This document shows, piece after piece, positions 44,057 through 53,530 of a stretch of DNA of 64,000 bases (positions within the stretch are counted from its first letter, which is position 1; each line of letters opens with the position of its first letter). The position numbers were made by a program, and so were the translations under genes. A model generated the notes under the pieces. It had not been told where the DNA came from. It did no database searches and saw only the letters and a list, made by a program, of their open reading frames with translations. The DNA is from Algoriphagus aestuariicola (lineage in GTDB: Bacteria > Bacteroidota > Bacteroidia > Cytophagales > Cyclobacteriaceae): NCBI RefSeq assembly GCF_017254835.1, contig NZ_JAFKCW010000005.1, forward strand, positions 62,001-126,000. Reading direction: 5' to 3'.

Positions 44057-44839
44057 ATGTCCACCCCCGATAGACCCCATGATCCGCTTTTGCTCGGCAA
44101 GCTGCTGCTCAACGTGGGCATGAGCATGCTGCACGCGGGAGCTCCTACCCGCCGGGTAAACCTTGTACTGAACCGGATTTCCGGCTCCTATGGCTACAGA
44201 ATCTACGCTGACTTGGGAACCAGGCATCTATCGGTAAGCATTCGCGATGGAGAGGGTACCAATGTCTTTTCCGGGGGAAGGAGCAAACCGACCTTGCCAG
44301 GGGTGAATTTTCGGGTTGTCTCCGAGATCAGCAACATGAGTCTCGCGCTGGAAGAAAAGCAAAAACCGCTGGCCGAGGCGAGGGAGCAGTTGCTCAAGAT
44401 CCAAGCCCAGCCCCACTATTCCCGCTGGCTGGTCCTTTTGGTGGTGAGCTTGGCGGGATCGGCATTTTGCTACACCTTCGGTGGAAATGTACCCGAGATG
44501 GGGAGTGCTTTTTTCGCTACTTTCTGCGGGCTTTTTTTCAAGCAAGAGTTGCTCAAGAAAGGCACGAATACCTACGTGATTACTTTCCTCAGTGCCGTGA
44601 TGTCGGCCTTGGCGATCGTGTTCTGCTGGAAAATAGGCGTCATTAGCGAACTGGGACATGCCTTCGCTACCAGTGTCCTCTATCTCATTCCCGGGATCCC
44701 CTTGATCATCGCTTTTGTGGACCTGCTGGATGGCTACATATTGAACGGGCTGGACCGAGGAGTCAATGCGTTGATCCATGCTTTTGCCATTGCCGCAGGA
44801 TTGTCATTGATCCTTCATGTATTTAACATTCCGTTTTGA
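44057..44839 (+). CDS. ThrE-type threonine/serine exporter, N-terminal (cytosolic plus 5-TM) half
   Basis: 260 aa from the ATG at 44057. The opening has the DUF1212 motif MLHAGAPTRRVNLVLNRIS and is followed by a soluble stretch, then five hydrophobic segments (for example WLVLLVVSLAGSAFCYTFG, LYLIPGIPLIIAFVDLLDG). Split ThrE transporters export threonine or serine. The partner half follows with overlapping stop and start (TGATG), so the two halves form one transporter. Confidence 0.85.
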   Translation: MSTPDRPHDPLLLGKLLLNVGMSMLHAGAPTRRVNLVLNRISGSYGYRIYADLGTRHLSVSIRDGEGTNVFSGGRSKPTLPGVNFRVVSEISNMSLALEEKQKPLAEAREQLLKIQAQPHYSRWLVLLVVSLAGSAFCYTFGGNVPEMGSAFFATFCGLFFKQELLKKGTNTYVITFLSAVMSALAIVFCWKIGVISELGHAFATSVLYLIPGIPLIIAFVDLLDGYILNGLDRGVNALIHAFAIAAGLSLILHVFNIPF

Positions 44840-45327
44840 TGGAGCTGCTCGAGGTCGTTTTCAAGGGATTTTGGTGTAGCCTGGCTGGTTTCGGTTTTGG
44901 CGTACTTTTCAATGCTCCGCGAAAAAGCCTGTGGATGATCCTATTGGTTGGGTTTTTGGGAGGATTAGCCAAGTTTGGTCTGATGCTGCCTCAGGTCGAA
45001 GGGGGTGTGATACTTGCGACGTTCGCGGCGTCCTTACTGGTGGGCTTTACGGGAGTCATTCTTGGCAACCGAAAAAAAATGATCCCGATGATGATCACCA
45101 TTCCTTCCGTGATCCCTTTGGTTCCGGGTGTTTTTGCGTATCGGACGATGTTGGGTCTGATGCAGCTCGCGACAAGACCGGACGAACACTACGGGGAGAT
45201 CGTCAATCAGGCGATATACAACGGCGCCATGACGCTTTTTGTTTTGCTGGCGATCTCGATTGGGGTGTCGATTCCCTTGGTGATTTTCAGATTGGAGTTT
45301 TTGGGAAAGACTGATAAAGTGTCTTGA
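44839..45327 (+). CDS. ThrE-type threonine/serine exporter, C-terminal membrane half (DUF3815)
   Basis: 162 aa from the ATG at 44839, overlapping the previous stop as TGATG. It has about five membrane segments, and the segment MITIPSVIPLVPGVFAYRTM mirrors the LIPGIPL segment of the first half, as expected in this family. It is coupled to the N-terminal half in a two-gene operon. Confidence 0.85.
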   Translation: MELLEVVFKGFWCSLAGFGFGVLFNAPRKSLWMILLVGFLGGLAKFGLMLPQVEGGVILATFAASLLVGFTGVILGNRKKMIPMMITIPSVIPLVPGVFAYRTMLGLMQLATRPDEHYGEIVNQAIYNGAMTLFVLLAISIGVSIPLVIFRLEFLGKTDKVS

Positions 45328-45385
45328 GGGATGGCCGAAGAGGATATTCGACAATAATCTTATCCCGGTGGGTGCTGTTCCCGAT

Positions 45386-45802
45386 TTAGATGCCGGTTTG
45401 CGGGTTTTCGATTTCTTCACCGAAGGCGATTCTGTGACCATCTACGGTCCGAATCGCAAACTCACGCTGACCCCAAGGTTTGTTTTCGAGCGGGCTTAGA
45501 AACTCTACCCCCTTGGCTTGGTACTCTTGATACAGCCCATCAATGTTTGCGACCTCGAAATAGCCAAAATAAGAATGGTCCCCAATCTCGCCTGCAGGGA
45601 TTTCGTCCGCACACTCCCCCAGCATTATTATTATTTTGTCTCGAACCAGAAAATGCCAAAAGCCATCCGACCAGAGCGTTTCAAATCCAAGTAGCGATTG
45701 ATAGTAATCCGCTGAGGTTTTGAGGTTTTTCACAGCCAATACGTATCTGCTTCCTGTCATCTTGGGTCTCACGGGATTCAGTTTAGGTTTTTGAAACATC
45801 AA
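45386..45802 (-). CDS. VOC family protein (glyoxalase/bleomycin-resistance fold)
   Basis: 138 aa. One beta-alpha-beta-beta-beta unit starts at GSRYVLAVKNLKTSADYY and a second ends in VDGHRIAFGEEI. The metal-binding and substrate residues are not clear, so the enzyme type is open. The start is uncertain: ATGs at 45802 or 45799 overlap the dehydrogenase stop by about 20 bp, while 45760 gives the more compact family N-terminus. It is last in the VOC-MDR-VOC operon. Confidence 0.78.
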   Translation of the reverse strand: MMFQKPKLNPVRPKMTGSRYVLAVKNLKTSADYYQSLLGFETLWSDGFWHFLVRDKIIIMLGECADEIPAGEIGDHSYFGYFEVANIDGLYQEYQAKGVEFLSPLENKPWGQREFAIRTVDGHRIAFGEEIENPQTGI

Positions 45803-46748
45803 GGATCACGTTTCCGATTTTTTGTCCGGAGGCGACGTAGGCGTACGTCTCAGTGATCTGGCTTAGCTTGACGGTACGGTCAATCAGTGGATTGAACTTT
45901 CCTTCCAAAAGTAATTGCTCCATCTGTCTGAGGCTTTGTTGGATATCCAATGGCACGGGAAATTTGACTTTCTGTTTGCCCCAGAAAAGGCTTTTGAACG
46001 CCAGCAGTGGGTTTTCGCAATTTGGTCCTAACTCTGAGGAAATATAGACTCCCCTTTCTGTCAAAAGTGGTTTGCAGATCTTAAAGCGGCTTTTCCCCAC
46101 CGCATCAAAGACTGCCTTGAAGCGCTTTTCCATCCGGGTAAAGTCCTCCTTATACGCATCAATTACCTGATCAGTACCTAGGGTTATCACCTTGTCCACA
46201 TGGCCTAGGGAGACGGCGGTTACGCGGATGCCCATAGTTTTGAGCAGTTGGATCGTTGCCGAACCAATCGCACCGGTGCCTCCGATGACGAGCACTTCGT
46301 CGCCTGGCTTCAGGGTCATCTTGTTGATGAAATTGATCCCATAATGACCGGCTTCGATGGACGCAGCGGCGATGAAAGGATCGATCGCTTTGGAAAGTTT
46401 CCTCAGGTTGGAAAAAGCCGAGGTACAAAAATATTCCGCTTGGCTCCCGCAGCCATTGTCGATGAAGCCCCAGACGCGGTCTCCGATCTGAAAATCTCCC
46501 ACTTGGGTGCCTACCCCTGCTACTTCTCCCACGAAGTCGGTACCAGTCACGGGATTTTTGGGCTGGGGTATGCCCACGAAAAGCTTCATAATAGCCGGAC
46601 TCCCGGTCACCACCGCTACATCGGTTCGATTGATGGTAGTAGCTATGACCTTGACCAATATCTCCTTAGGGGAGGGTTCAGGCTGGGGGATTTTTTCGAC
46701 TCGAACCTTGTCTACAGGGCCATAGTCGTAGCGAACGGCAGCTTCCAT
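45783..46748 (-). CDS. NAD(P)-dependent MDR oxidoreductase, quinone-reductase-like
   Basis: 321 aa. It has an MDR fold with an N-terminal GroES-like domain (GTDFVGEVAGVGTQV) and a Rossmann motif VIGGTGAIGSATIQL. The structural and catalytic zinc cysteines of alcohol dehydrogenases are absent, favouring the quinone oxidoreductase/zinc-free branch. It sits between two VOC genes (18 bp after one, overlapping the other), suggesting a small detoxification unit for reactive carbonyl or aromatic compounds; this is inference. Confidence 0.85.
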   Translation of the reverse strand: MEAAVRYDYGPVDKVRVEKIPQPEPSPKEILVKVIATTINRTDVAVVTGSPAIMKLFVGIPQPKNPVTGTDFVGEVAGVGTQVGDFQIGDRVWGFIDNGCGSQAEYFCTSAFSNLRKLSKAIDPFIAAASIEAGHYGINFINKMTLKPGDEVLVIGGTGAIGSATIQLLKTMGIRVTAVSLGHVDKVITLGTDQVIDAYKEDFTRMEKRFKAVFDAVGKSRFKICKPLLTERGVYISSELGPNCENPLLAFKSLFWGKQKVKFPVPLDIQQSLRQMEQLLLEGKFNPLIDRTVKLSQITETYAYVASGQKIGNVILDVSKT

Positions 46749-46766
46749 AGGTTTTTTTAGACTTGG

Positions 46767-47138
46767 TTACCGATGCTGATCAATCAAAATGGTGTTGCCG
46801 TCCGGATCAAAAAACAAAATGCTCGCTGGTCCGCTGCTTGAAGCGTCTGCCTCCTGAGCCAGGCTGATTCCTTTTTCTTTTAGACGTTTTTGGATACTCC
46901 GGACGTCATCGAACGTGTCGAGGTTTTTTGCATTCTGATCCCATCCGGGATTGAAGGTGAGGATGTTTTTCTCAAACATTTCGTGAAAAAGCCCGATCAG
47001 CGTGTCTCCGTTTTTCATGATCAGGTAGTTCATTTCATCACTTCCGGCAAACACGGAAAACCCAAGAGTTTCATAGAATTCCTTGGAAGTTTGGAGGCTT
47101 TTCACAGAAAGGCTGATGGAAAATGCACCTAGTTTCAT
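46767..47138 (-). CDS. VOC family protein
   Basis: 123 aa from the ATG at 47138. The VOC pattern is clear: AFSISLSVKSLQTSKEFYET, DTLIGLFHEMFEKN and the C-terminal FFDPDGNTILIDQH with a conserved acid-turn. It starts the three-gene operon with the MDR reductase and the second VOC gene. The substrate is unknown. Confidence 0.83.
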   Translation of the reverse strand: MKLGAFSISLSVKSLQTSKEFYETLGFSVFAGSDEMNYLIMKNGDTLIGLFHEMFEKNILTFNPGWDQNAKNLDTFDDVRSIQKRLKEKGISLAQEADASSSGPASILFFDPDGNTILIDQHR

Positions 47139-47314
47139 GGTCTTTTGATTTTGAAGCATTCTTAAAGCTAGGAAAAAGAGGGTTTAAATCAGTGATACTA
47201 AGGCTGTTTTTCGGATTTGGGCTTGTCTCAACTTTTCAATAAACTTTCATCGCAAGGAATTTAAATAAGGCAAACTTGTGGATTAAAGGGTCTGAACCAA
47301 TGTGGTTTAGATCG

Positions 47315-48379
47315 TCATTGTCTCACGCTCACCCTTGCCGTTAGGATATAGGCTGCTCTTTCCCATTTACCCAGACTATTGTATCTCGAATAGCAGGTGT
47401 AATGCTCCAGCGAAAAAGGTAGGAGGGATACACCGAAGGCGGTGCCCGGAAGAAAATGGATGTAGTGCAGAGCTGGAATGATTTTCCCATCTACCAGAGT
47501 AGAATCCATGACCACTCTTTCGGGATACTGCTGCTCAAAATTCCTGTAAATTTCCTTCAACTGGTTTCGCTCACTTTCCTCCATGATCCACTCAAAAGCA
47601 AGAAAGAAGGGACCTGGCACCTGGATATTGTATTGGGAAATATCAAAGTCAATCCAACCTTTTTTAATGTCGGATTCCAAGATGATGCTCCTGTCCAGAA
47701 ATTCAACTCCCGGAGCACCAGTCAGGGAATCTACTTCGTAGAGTCGGACTCGGATCTTGAAAGGTCCGGTAGTGTTGTCGGAGATTTTGAGTTTGGCGCT
47801 TTCCAGGAAGACAGGATACCTTAGCTCCTCATGGTAGCTCGGGTATTTGTTTTCTATTAACAAAGCTACTGAAGCCCCTGCGTTGGCATCTACACCGGAG
47901 CTCATATTCAGCCCACCCTTCTCATACCTATTTCCTAGTTCCCATTCCTTTACTTTGTCTTTTTTGGCCCGTACGGTGACTTCCTGAAGAAGTGTCTCAT
48001 TTTGGAACAAAAGGATGTCAATGGATTCGCTTAAAGCAGAAACAGGGATTGATTTCAGCTTGTAACCCAATGCAGAAAAAGTCAGCGTATCCCCGGTATT
48101 TTCCCCAGGAATGGCTAAAGAAAAAGTGCCGTCTCCGTCTGAAATAGTCCCAATTCGAGTATTGATGATGCCGATGTTGGCGTAGGGAATGGCGGTATTG
48201 GTTTTTCCATCCACTACCTTTCCTTTCAGGTGAATTTGGGAAATGGTCGCAGTAGAGATGGAAGTGATGAGGACAATCAGAACGGGTGAACCGATCAGGA
48301 GATTAATCCTAGGGATTCGAAATTCGATTTTGTCCCAAGGGAGCATCCTGAAAAGAGAATGAGGAAACGAGCGCTTCAT
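47315..48379 (-). CDS. Exported CarboxypepD_reg-like domain protein
   Basis: 354 aa from the ATG at 48379, chosen because it overlaps the upstream stop as ATGA. A hydrophobic segment (about 28-46) precedes a carboxypeptidase-regulatory-like domain (about 50-140, HLKGKVVDGKTNTAIPYANI). The rest is beta-rich with no barrel and resembles Bacteroidota surface or periplasmic proteins of unknown function. It is encoded downstream of a small membrane protein and a heme-binding-like protein. Function is unknown. Confidence 0.75.
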   Translation of the reverse strand: MKRSFPHSLFRMLPWDKIEFRIPRINLLIGSPVLIVLITSISTATISQIHLKGKVVDGKTNTAIPYANIGIINTRIGTISDGDGTFSLAIPGENTGDTLTFSALGYKLKSIPVSALSESIDILLFQNETLLQEVTVRAKKDKVKEWELGNRYEKGGLNMSSGVDANAGASVALLIENKYPSYHEELRYPVFLESAKLKISDNTTGPFKIRVRLYEVDSLTGAPGVEFLDRSIILESDIKKGWIDFDISQYNIQVPGPFFLAFEWIMEESERNQLKEIYRNFEQQYPERVVMDSTLVDGKIIPALHYIHFLPGTAFGVSLLPFSLEHYTCYSRYNSLGKWERAAYILTARVSVRQ

Positions 48380-48831
48380 ATTTTTTGCCTCGCCGCAATA
48401 AATGAGAGGGGCAGTCCAATGCAAACGATTAAAATTAGCATGCCGGTGCCTGCATCTATCCAACTGAGGGAAGTTTTTGGCGTATTGGAAAGGGGGAGGA
48501 TAATGAGGTTCATTACCAACCAAATGGCGACGCCATAAACAACGCCTCTTGTCACCTTTGCTTTTGATATGGAGGGAAAGACGGCGCAGATAAGAAAAAA
48601 GAAGAGGGTGAAGCTGACTGCAAGCGAATAGTGAAACAACAATCCAAATACTATCATGCGGTCTCCTCCAGAAAATGCATCCCCGCCAAAAACACCGCTG
48701 GCAATAAATTTGAAAACCGGAGCTGGGCCATTTCCGGTTTTCAAAAAATACTGCACACAGGCGGCCAAAATATCAAGCGTGCCTACGAGAAGGCCTGTCC
48801 CAAGAACAAAAGCTAAAGGTCGCATTTTCAT
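48376..48831 (-). CDS. Small four-helix integral membrane protein of unknown function
   Basis: 151 aa with about four membrane segments (LAFVLGTGLLVGTLDILA, HYSLAVSFTLFFFLICAV, VVYGVAIWLVMNLIILPL, AGTGMLILIVCIGLPLSF). I do not recognise the family with certainty. It begins 11 bp after the GlcG/HbpS-like gene and its stop overlaps the next start, so it belongs to that operon. Confidence 0.7.
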   Translation of the reverse strand: MKMRPLAFVLGTGLLVGTLDILAACVQYFLKTGNGPAPVFKFIASGVFGGDAFSGGDRMIVFGLLFHYSLAVSFTLFFFLICAVFPSISKAKVTRGVVYGVAIWLVMNLIILPLSNTPKTSLSWIDAGTGMLILIVCIGLPLSFIAARQKI

Positions 48832-48842
48832 GCAAAGTCAGC

Positions 48843-49295
48843 TTAGTAACCTTTTACTCCGGCATCCGCGATGATCCCATCTTGGGCGGAAGTCACACCG
48901 GATACTCCGATAGCCCCTACAAGTATCCCGTCTTTGAAAATGGGCAGTCCTCCTTCGATCGCCGTGGCATTGGGCAATGTGGCTATCCTGGCACCGCCCT
49001 CGCCCTTCATCATGTCTTCGAAGATTTTGCTAGATCGCTTAAAATAAACCGCGGTCTTTGCCTTGGCCTGAGCAACCTCGATCGAGCCAACCTGTACGCC
49101 GTCCATTCGTCTCAAAGAAACCAGGTTTCCTCCATCATCCAAGATGGCAATTACTACGTTCCAGCCTTCTGCTTTGGCTTTGGCCTCGGCAGCAGCGGTG
49201 ACCCGTTCCGCATCGGCGAGGCTTAAGTAGGGTTTGGTTTGGGCGAATGAAAATAAAGGCATCGCCAGTAAGAGAAGAAGAACTAGTTTTTTCAT
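48843..49295 (-). CDS. GlcG/HbpS family heme-binding-like protein (DUF336), secreted
   Basis: 150 aa from the ATG at 49295, which starts a signal peptide (ending FSFAQ). The family motifs LSLADAERVTAAAEAKAKAE, VVIAILDDGGNLVSLRRMDG and GGLPIFKDGILVGAIGVSG are present. Related HbpS binds heme in the extracellular space, but GlcG has no known activity, so heme binding is only possible. It leads an operon with a small membrane protein and a CarboxypepD_reg protein, and is divergent from the Gfo/Idh/MocA gene. Confidence 0.83.
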   Translation of the reverse strand: MKKLVLLLLLAMPLFSFAQTKPYLSLADAERVTAAAEAKAKAEGWNVVIAILDDGGNLVSLRRMDGVQVGSIEVAQAKAKTAVYFKRSSKIFEDMMKGEGGARIATLPNATAIEGGLPIFKDGILVGAIGVSGVTSAQDGIIADAGVKGY

Positions 49296-49446
49296 GGTTA
49301 CATGCAAGTTGTTGAAAAGAGTACTCCTAAAAATACACTTTTTGATTTAGGGAGATTATCGATTAACTTGATTTTCAGAAATATCGATCTATTTTCTGTC
49401 CTCAATTTCCTTATAAACCAAATTTCCTATCAAAAATTAGCCTATT

Positions 49447-50544
49447 ATGATTACAAGACGTGATTCTTTGAAGACTCTGGGCCTTGCTGCCGGATTGGGC
49501 TTGGCCTCTCCATTCAACCTTTTGGTCAGTGCACAGCCGGTCAAAAAAGATCGACTGGGTATTGCCTTGGTTGGCTTGGGATATTACAGCACCGATCTGC
49601 TGGCACCAGCCCTGCAACTCACAAAAAACTGCTACTTAGCTGGAATCGTCACAGGAACTCCCTCCAAAGCGGAGGCCTGGAAGGCCAAATACAACATACC
49701 CGACAAGAACATCTACAACTACGGGAATTTTGACTCGATCAAGGATAACCCAGACATCGATGTGGTCTACGTAGTGTTGCCTCCCTCCATGCATCGGGAA
49801 TATGTAGAGCGGGCGGCAGCCGCCAAAAAACAGGTTTGGTGCGAAAAACCCATGGCGGTCACTGCCGCCGATTGCCAAGCGATGATCGATGCCTGCAAGA
49901 AAAACGGAGTCAGTCTGGCCATAGGCTATCGCTGCCAGCATGAGCCCAATACCAAGGCCTTTCAGGAAATAGTCAAAGGCGAAAAGCTCGGCAAAGTATT
50001 GTCTTTAGACTGTGCTGCAGGATATCGTGAGGGACGGACTGACCATTGGAAGCAGAAGAAAGAAATGGGCGGAGGGGTGATCTACGACATGGGCGTGTAC
50101 TCCATTCAGGGGGCTAGACTAGGGTCAAACATGGAACCTGTTGCAGTCAAGTCTGCCAAGGTTTGGACCGAGCGCCCGGAGATCTACAAGGATGGATTGG
50201 GAGAGATAGTGGAGGCAGAGCTGGAGTTTCCAGGAGGTGTTACCGGCAAGATCAAAACCTCGTTTGCGGAAAATGTGAATTTCCTGAACATCGTATGCGA
50301 AAAAGGAACGATAGAGATGGCTCCTTTTTCCGCCTATGCAGGAAACAAGGGAAAGAGTCCGCTAGGGGTAATAGACTTCCCCTTTCAGCAACCTATGGAG
50401 CAAGTCTATCAGATGGATGACGACGCACTTAGTATCATGAACGGCAAGCCGATGCAGGTGCCTGGCGAGGAAGGCAAGCGCGATATCCGTATCGTGGAGG
50501 CGATTCTCGAGAGTGCGAATACAGGAAAGCGGGTATTGGTATAA
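49447..50544 (+). CDS. Gfo/Idh/MocA family oxidoreductase with Tat-like leader
   Basis: 365 aa. A leader MITRRDSLKTLGLAAGLGL suggests Tat export. The NAD(P)-binding motif is LGIALVGLGYYS, and the EKP motif appears in WCEKPMAVT. These enzymes oxidise or reduce sugars or inositols using bound NAD(P). An exported member with tightly bound cofactor could act on keto-glycosides in the periplasm, which fits the secreted isomerase and GMC enzymes elsewhere in the window, but no substrate is proven. Confidence 0.87.
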   Translation: MITRRDSLKTLGLAAGLGLASPFNLLVSAQPVKKDRLGIALVGLGYYSTDLLAPALQLTKNCYLAGIVTGTPSKAEAWKAKYNIPDKNIYNYGNFDSIKDNPDIDVVYVVLPPSMHREYVERAAAAKKQVWCEKPMAVTAADCQAMIDACKKNGVSLAIGYRCQHEPNTKAFQEIVKGEKLGKVLSLDCAAGYREGRTDHWKQKKEMGGGVIYDMGVYSIQGARLGSNMEPVAVKSAKVWTERPEIYKDGLGEIVEAELEFPGGVTGKIKTSFAENVNFLNIVCEKGTIEMAPFSAYAGNKGKSPLGVIDFPFQQPMEQVYQMDDDALSIMNGKPMQVPGEEGKRDIRIVEAILESANTGKRVLV

Positions 50545-50570
50545 GCCGGATTTACCAAACTTGCCATGGG

Positions 50571-50605
50571 ATCCTTTGAGGTTAATAATTCCTCAAAGGA
50601 TTTTT
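50571..50605. terminator. Bidirectional terminator between the oxidoreductase and rhodanese genes
   Basis: atcctttgagg (50571-50581) and cctcaaaggat (50591-50601) form a perfect 11-bp stem followed by a T run to 50605. It serves the plus-strand gene and touches the stop codon of the convergent rhodanese gene. Confidence 0.85.
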
Positions 50606-51024
50606 CATTCACGAATGACCGGAAGTCCCTGCGCAGTCCAGGCCCTGATTCCACCTTCGAGATGATAGACCGATGTAAAACCCTCCTTGACTAACAGCCC
50701 CGCTGCTTCGGCACTCCTAGCCCCAACGGCACAATAGACGAAAATCTCCTTGTCTTTAGGAATCTCCTTTGCTTTGTCCAGGAAATCACTTCTGTAAAAG
50801 TCGATGCTGATCGCACCGGCGATCTTCCCGGCAGCGACTTCTTCGGGAGTGCGGACGTCAAGGATGATCGCATGCGAGCTTTTTTCCTGAAACTCCCGTG
50901 GACTCAGTTTTTGCACAGTGGATTTAGCGGCTTCCGTTTGGCCCTCGGTCTTCTCTCCTTTTCTGGTTTCGCAGGAAAGGATCGCGAAAAGGACGCTTAG
51001 AACGAGGATTTGGGTCTTTTTCAT
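50605..51024 (-). CDS. Rhodanese-domain lipoprotein
   Basis: 139 aa. The leader ends in lipobox AILSC (about Cys18). A single rhodanese domain has the active-site loop YCAVGARSAEAA, with the catalytic cysteine in CAVGARS. It may transfer sulfur or act in periplasmic thiol chemistry. It lies 14 bp after proA and so may be read through from the proline operon; a functional link is not evident. Confidence 0.87.
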   Translation of the reverse strand: MKKTQILVLSVLFAILSCETRKGEKTEGQTEAAKSTVQKLSPREFQEKSSHAIILDVRTPEEVAAGKIAGAISIDFYRSDFLDKAKEIPKDKEIFVYCAVGARSAEAAGLLVKEGFTSVYHLEGGIRAWTAQGLPVIRE

Positions 51025-51038
51025 TTGTCTTGGTTTCC

Positions 51039-52280
51039 TTATTGTCTGGTTTGGCCCTCACCTCTGACAATCCATTTGTAGCTGGTCAGCTCTCTGAGGG
51101 CCATGGGTCCACGGGCATGGAGCTTTTGCGTGCTTATGCCGATTTCGGCTCCAAGTCCAAATTGGTTGCCATCGGTGAAAGCGGTTGAGGCATTGGCGTA
51201 GACGGCCGCTGCATCGACTTCCAAGAGAAAGCGCTCAATGTGATCTCGGTTTTCAGAAACGATCGCCTCTGAATGCCGCGAAGAATAGGTCGCAATATGG
51301 TCCAAAGCTTCGTCCAAATCTTGAACGGTCTTGACGGACATCTTCAGACTCAAAAATTCCGTGCCGAAATGTTCTGGCTGGGCCGGCAGGATCAGGGGAT
51401 TTTTTTCCATAAATCCAAGGGACTTTTCGTCAGCAAATACCTGTACCCCGGAATCGAGCATAGGCTGGATCAAGTCCTGCAGGTTGCCTAGTTGGCTTTC
51501 GTGCACGATCAGACAGTCTAGGGAATTGCAAACACTTGGCCTGCGGGTTTTGGAGTTGTGAAGGATGCCCTTGGCTTTGGCTAGATCTGCGGTCTCATCC
51601 ACGTAAGTATGGACTATTCCGGCTCCAGTTTCGATCACGGGTACTTTTGCATTTTGGCGCACAAACTCAATCAGTCCCTGGGAGCCTCGTGGGATGATGA
51701 CGTCCACAAAACCGACGGCTTCGAGTAAGGCTTTGGTAGCAATCCTGTCCGCGGGCAAAAGCTGGAAGGCCTGTGTCGGAATTCCATGCCTCTCCAGCAC
51801 TTGATGAATCATCTTGAGGATGGCACGATTGGAAAAGTCCGCATCGGAGCCACCTTTCAGCACCAGTCCGTTTCCGGATTTCAAAGCCAGGGTGAACACG
51901 TCGAAAGTCACGTTTGGGCGGGCTTCGTAGATGATGCCGATGACACCTAAAGGAACCGTCACCTTGCTCAAGTACAAGCCGTTTTCCAGCATCTTTTCCT
52001 CCAATTTGATGCCCAAAGGAGATGCAAGTCCATTCACCTGCAGAATTTCCGCTGCGATGCCTTTTATCCTAGCTTCGCTCAGCAACAAGCGGTCATACAT
52101 CGGGTTGGTCTGGTCCATCCTGTCAAGATCCTTTTGGTTCTCTCCCAAAAGGAAAGGGATCTGTGCAACGGCAAGATCGGCTAGGTCGCGCAGGATAGCC
52201 GAAGTCTTTTCTGCCGATATTCCGGCTAGCTTGCGGCTGGAGTTTCGGACCTCCTGAAATATGGATTGGTACTCATTCAT
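51039..52280 (-). CDS. proA: Glutamate-5-semialdehyde dehydrogenase (gamma-glutamyl phosphate reductase)
   Basis: 413 aa from the ATG at 52280 ([12 protein letters not shown]). It has the ProA-type aldehyde dehydrogenase fold, with the catalytic cysteine in [32 protein letters not shown] near residue 110, and the C-terminal [17 protein letters not shown] of ProA. It reduces gamma-glutamyl phosphate with NADPH in proline synthesis. The start overlaps the proB stop by 8 bp; the proB product is the preceding enzyme of the same pathway. Confidence 0.95.
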   Translation of the reverse strand: MNEYQSIFQEVRNSSRKLAGISAEKTSAILRDLADLAVAQIPFLLGENQKDLDRMDQTNPMYDRLLLSEARIKGIAAEILQVNGLASPLGIKLEEKMLENGLYLSKVTVPLGVIGIIYEARPNVTFDVFTLALKSGNGLVLKGGSDADFSNRAILKMIHQVLERHGIPTQAFQLLPADRIATKALLEAVGFVDVIIPRGSQGLIEFVRQNAKVPVIETGAGIVHTYVDETADLAKAKGILHNSKTRRPSVCNSLDCLIVHESQLGNLQDLIQPMLDSGVQVFADEKSLGFMEKNPLILPAQPEHFGTEFLSLKMSVKTVQDLDEALDHIATYSSRHSEAIVSENRDHIERFLLEVDAAAVYANASTAFTDGNQFGLGAEIGISTQKLHARGPMALRELTSYKWIVRGEGQTRQ

Positions 52281-53355
52281 GGTCAAATAGATAGAGGTAG
52301 TCGTAATGGACAAGTGGCTTTTGGTTTTTGAGCCCCATCAGCTCTTGGGCGAGTTTTGAGGTATATTCCGCCCTTCCCAAACCGACCTTTTTGTGGTCCT
52401 CATCGCGGATCAGGACAATGTCGCCTTTGGAAAAATCCCCCTTAACTTCGATAATACCTACGGGTAGAAGACTTCGGATCACCGACGAGGTCAGTGATTC
52501 TTTCGCCCCCTTGTTAATGGTGATTTCTCCTTTGTAATAGTGGGCTCCGTGGGCCAGCCATTTGATGGCAGCATGCTTTGACTTGTTTGGTTCAAACCAG
52601 GTGCAACGAAGGCTTTTGTTTTGGAACTCCGTCAGTACCCCTTCCCGTTTGCCGTTGGCAATGAGGACTTGGATTCCCAAGCTTGCAGACTTTTTGGCCA
52701 TGGCGTATTTGGTCAGCATTCCCCCTCGTCCAAAGGCGGATTTGGTTGCGGAGATGTAGCTGGACACTTCGGGCATGGAAGAAGCCACTTTCTCGATCAG
52801 CTCCGAGCCTGGATCGGCGGGATTTCCGGTGAATATCCCATCCACATTCGTCAATAGGAGAAGCGTGTCTGCATTGATCATGGCGGCGGTGAGGCTAGCC
52901 AGCTCATCATTGTCGGTAAACATCAGCTCCGTGATGGTCACCGTGTCGTTTTCATTGATGATAGGAAGGATTCCCTGCTGCAAGAGCGCCTCGACGCAGT
53001 TTTTCATGTTGAGGTAATGCTTGCGGTCGCGGAAGTCCTCCTTGGTCACCAGGATCTGGGCGATGGGCTGGCCCAGGTTGCCAAACAACTCTTGGTACTG
53101 GTTGATTAGCCGGATTTGCCCAGTGGAGGCCCATATCTGTTTTTTGAAGACCGGGTTAAGGCCGCCCGGAAGTGAGATGGACTGACGCCCGAAAGCAACT
53201 GCGCCGGAGCTGACTAGCGCCACTTTCTTGCCGGATGTAATCAGGTCTTGGATTTGGGAAACCAAATGTTTCATCCTATCCAAATCGGGTAGGCCGTTGG
53301 ACTGGGTTAGTACGTTGGAACCGATTTTTACTACCAGGGTCTTAGAATCCAGCAT
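52273..53355 (-). CDS. proB: Glutamate 5-kinase
   Basis: 360 aa from the ATG at 53355; an upstream ATG in the same frame (53469) gives a non-homologous extension. The amino-acid kinase domain shows [35 protein letters not shown] and [12 protein letters not shown]-terminal PUA domain (about 275-355, [16 protein letters not shown]) is typical of the longer ProB enzymes. It phosphorylates glutamate, is the first committed step of proline synthesis and is normally inhibited by proline. It is co-transcribed with proA. Confidence 0.95.
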   Translation of the reverse strand: MLDSKTLVVKIGSNVLTQSNGLPDLDRMKHLVSQIQDLITSGKKVALVSSGAVAFGRQSISLPGGLNPVFKKQIWASTGQIRLINQYQELFGNLGQPIAQILVTKEDFRDRKHYLNMKNCVEALLQQGILPIINENDTVTITELMFTDNDELASLTAAMINADTLLLLTNVDGIFTGNPADPGSELIEKVASSMPEVSSYISATKSAFGRGGMLTKYAMAKKSASLGIQVLIANGKREGVLTEFQNKSLRCTWFEPNKSKHAAIKWLAHGAHYYKGEITINKGAKESLTSSVIRSLLPVGIIEVKGDFSKGDIVLIRDEDHKKVGLGRAEYTSKLAQELMGLKNQKPLVHYDYLYLFDHE

Positions 53356-53530
53356 TTTTGAAAAATTTGCATGAAAGTAAGTGATTTGGTAGGGAATTGC
53401 TGATGTTGGATTGGAAAATTGAAAGATTTCAAAATAGAAAAATTGGCATCCAAGGTTGGAAAGTGGCAAAGTTGGTAAAAATGGGGCGGTGCCGCCAAGG
53501 CGTCGTCAATCGTACTTCCTAAATCGTAAG

